Shown in pieces: positions 55,391 through 64,000 of a stretch of 64,000 nucleotides of DNA; position 1 is the first letter of the stretch; the number at the start of each line of letters is the position of its first letter. The position numbers were made by a program, and so were the translations under genes. Under the pieces are notes generated by a model. That model worked only from the letters and a program-made list of their open reading frames with translations, was not told where the DNA came from and did no database searches. Source of the DNA: Periplaneta americana. Its lineage: Eukaryota > Arthropoda > Insecta > Blattodea > Blattidae. The DNA lies in assembly GCF_040183065.1 (NCBI RefSeq), contig NC_091131.1:12221800-12285799 (forward strand), given 5' to 3'.

Positions 55391-56408
55391 CACATATTAT
55401 TACACTTTAATATAAATCTATAAATATGAAGGTTGTTGATTTGCATTTTTACTTACTGTCGTTACATGAATACAATAAAAACTTACATCATTTTCTTTTA
55501 ATAGCCTGGCTTAAATTTCTAAATCAATTGTGAGGATTATTATGCACATTTTTATCTTTTTAAAATGAAAATTTTACGGCTGTGCATAAAATTTTATAGC
55601 CTATATATTAAGGTCCTAACTACCTTGATTGGCCACATCGATATGTAGGCCTAATATTCCTGGGCGCTATAACATAGCTCGAGTCGAAAACTCATTTTTA
55701 CGACGTTTGTTTTATTTAGTCAACTGTCCTAAAACATGTCTGGACACCACAAGTTACATCAAGGTATCACTCATGAGACAACTGGGCAAGGAGATAATGG
55801 AGTTGGGCAGCCAGTTCCTTTCACCCCTCCATTGCATACATCGTTGTCTAGTTTTTATGATGTTAATGCATTATATGTTGTAAGTTTTTGGTAATATAGA
55901 AAGGATCTGTAGACATAACGATGCAATTACTGTGAAAAGTGTTTTGTTCACAACGGTTAGACTGTCTGCGTTCCCACAATCTATTCAAATGATCTAATAA
56001 GAATAAAAACAACATATACGTTATTATTATTACTCTTTCAGAAGAAACTAGTAGGGTGAGTTTTATAGGAGACACCAGTTGCATTTCGAGGACAATGGAG
56101 GCAACTTTTGTGCCAGAACATAAACTGGATAATGATAGGTGTATAACCAATAATTTGATATTTATGATATAGCCAGAGACAGGTATTTATGCAGATTAAT
56201 TTTATCATTTGTGTTTTTTAATACTGGTGTCGGCGGAGAATGTTGGGGATTGATTTGTACTCTTGGCGGAGATTAATGGAAATTTTGGAAAATACAATTA
56301 TTTTGGAATTGAAGTATTAACTCAGTTTGAATAGTATTTTCCAAATAATTAACATTAAAGATTCGTTGGATTCTGGTAAAGGTGCGGTATGGCCAGTAGG
56401 CATTATTC
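55391..56408. other. No gene seen
   Basis: AT-rich; open frames at 55629-55883 and 55863-56150 have no recognisable domain. Confidence 0.45.
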
Positions 56409-56414
56409 GTTGGA

Positions 56415-56416
56415 TT

Positions 56417-56451
<35 letters not shown>

Positions 56452-56508
56452 TTCATTCATTCATTCATTCATGCATTCATTCATTCATTCATTCATTCAT
56501 TCATTCAT

Positions 56509-56603
<95 letters not shown>

Positions 56604-56720
56604 TTTTGCTAATAAATGTAACATAAAATATAATATATACAGAAAAACTTTAGCTCGCCCCTGAAAGAGTAGAACTCGTGCTCAGGGGCGGATTCCTGAA
56701 TTGAAATTAATAATTATACA
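56415..56720 (-). mobile_element. LINE 3' end with long (TTTA)n tail, minus strand
   Basis: (TTTA)n interrupted by (TTCA)n at 56415-56607, then on the minus strand a conserved-looking 3' end CCGCCCCTGAGCACGAG.., GGGGCGAGCTAAAG. Only 3' UTR remains. Confidence 0.55.
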
Positions 56721-57017
56721 ATACAATTTGTCTTATGTCTACTGTGCAATTATAGTATATACATTTAAAATTACAATTTTTCAATTTTTATAAAATCCAT
56801 ACATAACTAGTAGCTAGTATTTAACATAGTAACTAGTAACTAGTAACTAGTATTTGAGACTGTATTTAACACACATTCATCAGAAACGAAAAAAAAATTT
56901 GCAGCCCCTCAAATTAACACTTTCAAATTATTAGTGAAATGTTGAATTCTCCGTGTTTTGAGTTCACTAACGTAATCAGAACACCTGGAATACCATATAA
57001 TGTTGCATACTTGGTTA
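56721..57017. other. No gene seen
   Basis: AT-rich; contains short CTAGTAACTAG repeats at 56805-56855. Confidence 0.5.
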
Positions 57018-57019
57018 TA

Positions 57020-58013
57020 CAGGGTGATTCACGAGGATTTACCGTCCCTTACGGAGCTTATTTCCGAAGCCATTATGAGCAAAAAATGTCATATAATATT
57101 TGTCCTAATCTCAATATTTTCAGAGTTACACAAATTTGAAATTGTTAGTAAAATATCATTATTCTTGAGTTTTAGGGGTAAAAGAATATCACAGACAAAG
57201 AATGAACTATTCAGGAGTATCATTGCTTTAATTAGCTAGCATTCTATGACGCAGTGCATGAGGGTAGGCCACTAGAGGGAACCCAAGAGGTGGAACTTAA
57301 ACTGAGAGGATTCGATCCGACATCGGGATGGAAATCCGGTGTGGCTTAGTGGATAGAGCGTCAGCACGTAGAGCTGAAAACCCGGGTTCAAATCCCGGTG
57401 CCGGAGAGAATTTTTTTCTGTTCCACTCTTCCATCATCATATGATGACGCAGAAATTCTGCACTGAAATATATGTACTTCGGTAATCGTAATATAGTATT
57501 CTGAAGCTAAAAATGTGTTGTGAATTCCATAGTTGCTTCGTACAGAAATTTTTCTGATTTTTAAATATAAAATTACGTTTTCTTATGCATTTATCAGAAC
57601 AATAATTGTTACAAATCACTCGCTCTTGTAAATTCTTCAAGACTGTACATTAGAATGCATAATTAAACTGTAAAGAATCAAGTTACTAAAGTCGTATGAT
57701 TTGTAATAAAGTGCGTGAGAATTGTGTAATTATTAATTAAAAATTGAGAAAGAAAATCTGTACAAAGCAATTAACAACACATTTTTAGCTTCAGAACACT
57801 AGCCAATTAAAGAAATTACACTTATGAATAGTTCATTCTATATTCGTAATTTTTTTTTTTTTTTGGCCCTTAAAACTAAGGAAGAAAGGTATTTTACTAA
57901 CAACTTCAAATTAGTGTAACTCTGAAAATATTGAGATTAGGACACATTTTTTGCTCAGAATATTTTCGGGAATAAGCTCCTTAAGTTGCGGTAAGTTCTT
58001 GTGAATCACCCTG
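57020..58013. mobile_element. Long-TIR element with an internal tRNA-like sequence
   Basis: TIR CAGGGTGATTCACGAGGA.. / ..TTGTGAATCACCCTG with TA at 57018-57019 and 58014-58015. Inverted similarity continues for about 220 bp (ATTTTCAGAGTTACAC, GAATGAACTATTCA words). The centre holds a second inverted pair (GAAGCTAAAAATGTGTTGT / ACAACACATTTTTAGCTTC) and a tRNA-like sequence. Confidence 0.82.
57335..57405 (+). other. tRNA-like cloverleaf within the TIR element
   Basis: 71 nt: acceptor TCCGGTG/TGCCGGA (7 pairs including G-U), D-arm GCTTAGTGGATAGAGC, a perfect anticodon stem TCAGC/GCTGA with loop ACGTAGA, and T-arm CCGGG-TTCAAAT-CCCGG. The loop would place GTA (Tyr) as anticodon, but position 33 is C, not U, and no Tyr intron is present. 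It may be a tRNA pseudogene or SINE head carried by the transposon. Confidence 0.55.
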
Positions 58014-58015
58014 TA

Positions 58016-58559
58016 TAACAAATTCAAGTGAAAAAAAAATCGAAAAAAAAAAACTCAGAATATGAAGTTCGCTATAAAACGACGCAATAGTAATAATTCG
58101 CGAATGTGTTCATATTTCACTATTAGAACTCTATTTCGCAATTTGTCACGATTGTTTTATCCACATATTATTAATCAGAATCACTTAATTCGTAAAGATT
58201 AGTAAAGATCTATTGTATATATATTATGTGGTGATTTTCGCGATCTCCATAAATACCCGGCCCTGGATATAGCCTTCTTTATAAGTCCACTTTATCGTCA
58301 TGATGAAGGAATTCAGCTTGAGGACCAGACAGAGCTGTTGCTGTCGTGTTCAGCTTCTGTATTTGTGCTCTTTATACGCTATTAACTTGAAAGGAAGGCG
58401 AATTCAGCGCTACGTCCGTCATAGTGATGTACTACGCTAATCCCTGCCAGGCTCATTCTCATAAAAAAACAGTTGACTGTGCTAAGATCACTGTGTATCC
58501 AGGCAACCAATGATCGCATGATTCGTTCTTTTTTTCATTTCATTTATTCATTCTATTTT
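58016..58559. other. No gene seen
   Basis: AT-rich intron sequence. Confidence 0.45.
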
Positions 58560-59905
58560 AGAGACAGATTTGCAAGTAAATCCCGAAAAGAAAAAGTATA
58601 TGATTATGTCTCGTGACCAGAACATAGTAGGCCTACTTACTTACTGACTTTTAAGGAACCCGGAGGTTCATTGCCGCCCTCACATAAGCCCGCCATTGGT
58701 CCCTATCCTCAGCAAGATTAATCCAGTCTCTATCATCATATCCCACCTCTCCCAAATCCATTTTTATATTATCTTCCCATCTACGTCTCGGCCTCCCCAA
58801 AGGTCTTTTTCCCCTCCGGCCTCCCAACTAACACTCTATATACATTTCTGGATTCGCCCATACGTGCTACATGCCCTGCCCATCTCAAACGTCTGGATTT
58901 AATGTTCCTAATTATGTCAGGTGAAGAATACAATGCGTGCAGTTCTGTGTTGTGTAACTTTCTCCATTCTCCTGTAACTTCATCCCTTTTAGCCCCAAAT
59001 ATTTTCCTAAGCACCTTATTCTCAAACACCCTTAACCTCTGTTCCTCTCTCAAAGTGAAAGTCCAAGTTTCACAACCATACAGAAGAACTGATATTATTA
59101 CTGTTTTATAAATTCTAACTTTCAGATTTTTTGACAGCAGACTGGATGATAAAAGCTTCTCAATCGAATAATAACACGCATTTCCCATATTTATTCTGTG
59201 TTTAATTTCCTCCCGAGTATAATTTATATTTGTTACTGTTGCTCCCAGGTATTTGAATTTTTCCATCTCTTCAAAGGATAAATTTCCAATTTTTATATTT
59301 CCATTTCGTACAATATTCTCGTCACAAGACATCATATACTTTGTCTTTTCGGGAATTACTTCCGAACCTATCGCTTTACTTGCTTGCCAGAACGTAGTAC
59401 GAAATGAAAATATAAAAATTGGAAATTTATCCTTTGAAAAGGTGGAAAAATTCAAATATCATGGAGCAACGGTAATAAATAGAAATTACACTCAGGAGGA
59501 AATTAAACACAGAATAAATATGGGAAATGCCTGTTACTATTCGGTTGAGAAGCTTTCGTTATCCTGTGTGCTCTCAAAAAACCTGAAAGTTAGAATATCT
59601 AAAACAGTTATATTACCGGTTGTTCTGTATGATTGTAAAACTTGGATTCTTATCTTGAGAAACAAACGGATTTTAAGGGTGTTCGAGAATAAGGTACTTA
59701 AGAAAATATTTGGGTCTAAGAGGGCTGACGTTACAGGAGAATAGAGAAATGCAGGCATTCTATTCTTCACCTGACATAATTAGGAACATTAAATCAAGAC
59801 GTTTGAGATGGGCAGGGCATGTAGCATGTATGGATGAATCCAGAAATGCATATAGAGTGTTAGTTGGGAGGCCGGAGGGAAAAGGATCTTTGGTATGCAA
59901 GAGAA
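58560..59905 (+). mobile_element. LINE L copy interrupted by an opposite-strand LINE L copy
   Basis: Outer plus pieces: 58560-58630 ([18 protein letters not shown]) and 59390-59905 ([48 protein letters not shown]). The inner minus copy is 58631-59389. The sequence CCAGAACATAGTA (58618-58630 region) is repeated as CCAGAACGTAGTA at the far junction, a 13-bp duplication with one mismatch. Outer copy has stops and small deletions near 59740. Confidence 0.87.
58631..59389 (-). mobile_element. LINE L inner copy (minus strand)
   Basis: 3' end with (GTAA)n tail at 58631-58645. Encodes IGSEVIPEKTKYM.., [46 protein letters not shown], with frame loss after GRPEGK. 5'-truncated. Confidence 0.87.
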
Positions 59906-60437
59906 GAAAATAGAAACAAAGTTAGGAATGAAATTGAATGAGGAATATGGAGAGAAGAAATTAACGAAGAAAAGGATGTAGAGATAGGATTAATGTTTTC
60001 ATCAGTGATCCATATAATTGCAGTGCCTATTACAGATCTAGCCTGGGCACCTGAGTCAACAACCGACTGTATGTTACAGCTGTTCAGCGTAATTACCGTA
60101 ATGTGAAAATGACGATGCAATTTACGACATGAGTGACTACAATACACCAGATCAATCATCTTCCGCATTGAATGTTTTACCAGCTCGTAAGCCATGCTAC
60201 AATGCGTCCCAAGGGACTGGCTATTACCATTCAACTATTTATAATAGACTTGGTTATTGTTTAGCAACAAATGAAGGTCTAGTTCAACATTTATTGTGAT
60301 TTAATAATGTAAATAATGTAAACATTGGTATTTTCATTTTAATCTGTAAAAAATGAATTCACATTGATGTCACATTCACTTGTTTTTCCTTTAAATTTTA
60401 TCATAACTGGTTAGATCCTAAACTAAACCAGTTATCC
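59906..60437. other. No gene seen
   Basis: Unassigned; open frame 59860-60234 on the minus strand has no recognisable domain. Confidence 0.45.
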
Positions 60438-60507
60438 ATGACCTACTGTAATTAAGTTTTCATTAAAGATAACCATCTTTAATGAAAACTTAATTACAGT
60501 AGGTCAT
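60438..60507. repeat. Perfect 33-bp palindrome with 4-nt loop
   Basis: Arms 60438-60470 and 60475-60507 are exact reverse complements (ATGACCTACTGTAATTAAG..), loop AACC. Confidence 0.97.
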
Positions 60508-60541
60508 TACGTATTTGATTGAGCGAAGGTAATCTAAAGCC

Positions 60542-60652
60542 CTACTTTAAACTTTATTCAGTCCACATAAGTGTTAATTTCATACTACTTTAAACTTTAT
60601 TCAGTCCACATAAGTGCTAATTTTATACTACTTTTAAATTTTTTGTCCACGG
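60542..60652. repeat. 43-bp tandem repeat, 2.6 units
   Basis: The unit CTACTTTAAACTTTATTC.. is nearly identical in the first two copies and decayed in the third. Confidence 0.92.
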
Positions 60653-60782
60653 AATAAGCGATTTATCCTTTTAATAATAATAAAACTGTAACCTGAATAT
60701 ATGTGGTAACAAGTGCAGCGCACTTTAAGTAATTGAAGACTGTTTCACAATATAAAATAAGGATTATGAATGCACAATGAAC

Positions 60783-61158
60783 AGGCTATTTATTTATTTA
60801 TTCAGTTATTTACTTATCCTATTTATTTCTTTACGTATTTATTTATTTACTTATTTACGTACTTATTTATTTATTTATTTATTCACTTATTTACTTACCC
60901 TATTTATTTATTTACTTATTTACGTACTTATTTATTTATTTATTTATTCACTTATTTACTTACCCTATTTATTTATTTACTTATTTACGTACTTATTTAT
61001 TTATTTATTTATTTATTTATTCACTTATGTACTTACCCTATTTATTTATTTACGTACTTATTTATTTATTTATTTATTTATTTATTCATTTATTTATTTA
61101 TTTATTTATTTAATCACTTATTTACTTACCTTATTTATTTATTTACTTATTTACGTAC

Positions 61159-61201
<43 letters not shown>

Positions 61202-61376
61202 TTATTCACTTATTTACTTATCCTATTTATTTACTTATTTACGTACTTATTTATTTATCTATTTATTTATTCACTTATTTACTTACCCTATTTATTTATT
61301 TACTTAATTACGTATTTATTTATTTATTTATTCATTTATTTACTTACCCTATTCATTTATTTACTTATTTACGTAC

Positions 61377-61470
<94 letters not shown>

Positions 61471-61605
61471 TTCATTTATTTATTCACTTATTTACTTACC
61501 CTATTTATTTATTTACTTATTTACGTACTTATTTATTTATTCATTTATTTATTTATTTAATCACTTATTTACTTACCTTATTTATTTATTTACTTATTTA
61601 CGTAC

Positions 61606-61652
<47 letters not shown>

Positions 61653-61835
61653 TTATTCACTTATTTACTTATCCTATTTATTTACTTATTTACGTACTTA
61701 TTTATTTATTTATTTATTCACTTATTTACTTACCCTATTTATTTATTTACTTATTTACGTATTTATTTATTTATTTATTTATTTATTTATTCATTTATTT
61801 ACTTACCCTATTCATTTATTTACTTAATTACGTAC

Positions 61836-61886
<51 letters not shown>

Positions 61887-62085
61887 TTATTTATTTATTA
61901 TTTATTTATTTATTTATTCATTTATTTATTCACTTATTTACTTACCCTATTTATTTATTTACTTATTTACGTACTTATTTATTTATTTATTTATTCACAT
62001 ATTTACTTACCCTATTTATTTATTTACTTATTTACGTACTTATTTGTTTACTTATTTATTTACTCTATTTATTTATTTTAATTTA
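60783..62085. repeat. TTTA-type microsatellite with higher-order structure, 1.3 kb
   Basis: (TTTA)n interrupted by phased TTAC, TTCA and CCTA variants. A phrase of the form CACTTATTTACTTACCC, (TTTA)n, CTTATTTACGTACTTA recurs about fifteen times. Long open frames here are low-complexity artefacts. Confidence 0.95.
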
Positions 62086-62288
62086 AATAATTATAAACAC
62101 AATCATAATTCAAATAGTAATTTAATAAAACAAATGGATGCAGAATTTTTTCTCTGCAAAAATTTTAATGACTTTTCTTTATAATAATTATGGGAGCTAA
62201 TAAAACAAAATATAAATGTTAGCATTGTAATCCCTATGGTGCGTGTAACAAGTCATCTCAAGGGTAAGTAGCCACACAGAAGGTTTAC
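62086..62288. other. Synaptotagmin intron flank
   Basis: AT-rich intron immediately after the first visible C2A exon. No gene. Confidence 0.5.
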
Positions 62289-62489
62289 CTTGAGATCGGA
62301 GCGCTTGACGTCCAACACGAACGTCTGGTCGAAGAAGGGGTTGAAGGAGTGCCGCAGGGTGCGCGTCCTCAGCTGGTGCACGGGCGGCCCCGCGCGACGG
62401 TGCAGCGGCCATGTGGTGCGCACCACCTGCAGCACCAGGTAGGGCTCCAGGCCTCCTGCGTACTCGCGGGGTGGCAGGCCCTTCACGTC
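62289..62489 (-). CDS. Synaptotagmin-family gene, exon encoding first half of C2A (partial gene)
   Basis: This 201-bp, 67-codon exon is the most upstream one visible of a minus-strand synaptotagmin-like gene. It starts after a TCCCAG acceptor and ends AAG|GTAAAC, so both borders are phase 0. It encodes a C2 beta-sandwich segment: a DPY-like position reads LEPYLVLQV, followed by a loop rich in Arg/Pro, then RHSFNPFFDQTFVLDV, the conserved 'NP-F-F' strand of C2A. Synaptotagmins are membrane-anchored vesicle proteins whose C2 domains bind phospholipid and SNAREs. The Asp of the usual DPY calcium loop is Glu here. GC content is far above the surrounding DNA, as expected for a conserved exon. The transmembrane and linker exons are not in the window and must lie beyond its right end. 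Subfamily is uncertain; the C-terminus of the gene recalls Syt12-type members. Confidence 0.85.
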
Positions 62490-63844
62490 CTGGGAACAGA
62501 TTACTTAGTGAGGTATAAAACACCGGCCAAGGTGTAGGCCACGCATGTCAATTGATGCCCACAGGAGCAAGCGCGCTTTAGAGCCCAGGAGAGCCTGAGC
62601 GCTTTACAGCGGAAAGGGAAGAAACAGAAGAAAGAGGTGGTATATGCCGCTTGGTTGAGCTATGTTCAGGGATGACCAGCACTGATTCAATAGATAAAGG
62701 GAAGAGAACTTATTAAAACTGTATCCATGTTAAGTTTTAGATTTACCTGAGAAGTGTAAGTGCATTATAAGAATGTAAGTTTTAATTTTAATGCTCATTT
62801 TTCACAAGTTTGACTTTTTTATTCAAAAGAAATATTTTCTCAACTTTTCATATAGAAAAGTGAAATTTTCAGGTATAGGTCTATTTATTTAATAGCCTTA
62901 CAGAATGTTTTCGTAAATCTAATATACCGTATATACCTATTACTGAAGATAGTGTACTGAAAATTTTGAAAATATTCGCTTGGAAATTGTTTGTAAGGAA
63001 ATAAATTAACAAAGTAACTACTGTTACATCATAAGCAAAAGATACGTGCCCATGTGTTGTAAAAATGTCAGCTCTATAGCTTCAGCAGATTTCGAGAAAA
63101 TAATTTAATATTCTGATGATAGGAAATTGCTCACAAATATCACCTTAAAAGCATAATGCGATAAGAGTTTTGTTATGTAATATTAGTTACACTTAAAACA
63201 GATACAGTACCTAGGTAACTTTACTTTGTACTGTAATATTGTTTTGATTAGTTTATTGATTTCTTTTGTAAGGCTGAAGATACCATCAATATAAATTCCA
63301 ACTTATCATGTCATACTCAATCTCTTTCTTTGGAATATCACTTTCTTTATGAATGATGTGTTTCATCCACTTAATACAGTATAATATTATACTACTATGG
63401 AATTTAAGTGAATATTCCTTTTTAACTCTCTATTATGTTATTAAGATTTAAAACACAAGTGCAATATTAAGAAATCAGTGTTAGTACTTTTGTTTTACAG
63501 ACAATATAGATGATATCAAACAGAAAGAAGCCATATAAAAATAACGACATAAAATTTCACGTTCCGTTTGAAGTTTGTGCACCACTTTTCCTTAATCCAA
63601 CAGGCTGCTTATTCATATACACAACCCTTCCTCTTTCCATACTTAGCGCTTGCTGCCCGCGCACGACGTCAAGGTCAGAAATATGCGCTTGCTTTGACAT
63701 CACTGGTGTAAGCCTACACAGCAATATTTAATTTTGAGTGATGCCACGGTCCTTGGTTCGAATCTCATGTTTGTACAGGTGAAATAATTATTTCAGTGGT
63801 AGTAGTCGTGGCAGTATCAGTGGTGGTTCGAGTGGTGTTTCATA
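62490..63844. other. Intron upstream of the first visible C2A exon
   Basis: A GC-richer stretch at about 62530-62700 has no recognised motif or frame. The rest is AT-rich with no gene seen. A tract of GTGGTAGTAGTCGTGG words lies at 63797-63838. Confidence 0.4.
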
Positions 63845-63846
63845 TA

Positions 63847-64000
63847 CAGGGTGTTTCAAAAATACGGGGCATAATTTCAGGTATGTATTTCCCACATGTA
63901 GACAATCAAAATAGTTCATTACAACATGTGTCCGGAAATGCTTTATTTCCGAGTTATGGCCTTCACAACATTGAAATTCACCGGAACGTTTTTCTTTCCG
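63847..64000. mobile_element. TIR element, left end only (cut by window)
   Basis: TA followed by CAGGGTGTTTCAAAAATACG, then ACATGTGTCCGGAAATGC and TTTCCGAGTTATGG. The layout matches other TA-flanked CAGGGTG.. ends in this window; the remainder is outside. Confidence 0.6.

Noticed and set aside
57335-57405. A genuine tRNA-Tyr gene
   Set aside because: C at position 33, no Tyr intron, and location inside a TIR element; kept only as tRNA-like.
60770-62086. 438-codon open frame of Tyr/Leu/Ile/Phe
   Set aside because: Pure translation of a TTTA-type microsatellite; other frames are equally open and similar.
1-64000. A previously undescribed multi-gene system
   Set aside because: Apart from one synaptotagmin gene, all coding traces belong to LINE reverse transcriptases, hAT/mariner/pogo-type transposases or a THAP relic; no gene cluster with linked functions is visible.

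Overview
This is eukaryotic, almost certainly insect, intergenic and intronic DNA. It is AT-rich and more than half of it is recognisable repeats. The C-terminal protein signature of the commonest LINE here (ending in a GRPRRRW...RAAMNLRVP-type tail) and the tRNA-headed SINEs resemble repeats I know from large cockroach/termite (Blattodea) genomes, so a Periplaneta-like cockroach is my best guess. That is recall, not a search result.

Only one host gene is supported: a minus-strand synaptotagmin-family gene whose last four coding exons lie at 62489-62289, 44804-44652, 33369-33249 and 27736-27399. All four have canonical AG/GT borders and compatible phases. They encode most of C2A, then C2B, then the stop. 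The N-terminal exons (membrane anchor, linker, start of C2A) must lie beyond position 64000. Introns of about 17.5, 11.3 and 5.5 kb are filled with transposons. Several residues that bind calcium in other synaptotagmins are replaced, so this looks like a calcium-independent member.

Layout. 1-1164: two copies of a TIR element; 1514-1779: a THAP-domain relic. 3141-6000: two inverted copies of a GTCT-containing element. 6834-7703: three tandem 290-bp units each carrying a tRNA-like sequence. 7980-9800: an old repeat with nested insertions. 9988-17185: SINEs, a hAT element and LINEs, many nested. 18373-24023: pogo-like, MITE and hAT elements. 24464-27148: a TIR element split by two LINE 3' ends, just downstream of the synaptotagmin stop codon. 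28113-34350: nested LINEs inside synaptotagmin introns. 34612-44548: LINE tails, a SINE, a hAT with a nested MITE, and nested mariner-like elements. 45070-46419: LINE. 47008-49688: foldback and mariner-like elements. 49749-52113: a 126/130-bp satellite of 19 units. 53212-59905: more TIR elements and a LINE inserted into a LINE. 60438-62085: a perfect palindrome and a long TTTA-type array.

I found no sign of a new enzymatic or defence system and no virus-derived or LTR element. The value of the window is in its insertion history. Several insertions show exact target-site duplications, and one has its empty site elsewhere in the same window, so a relative chronology can be read directly.
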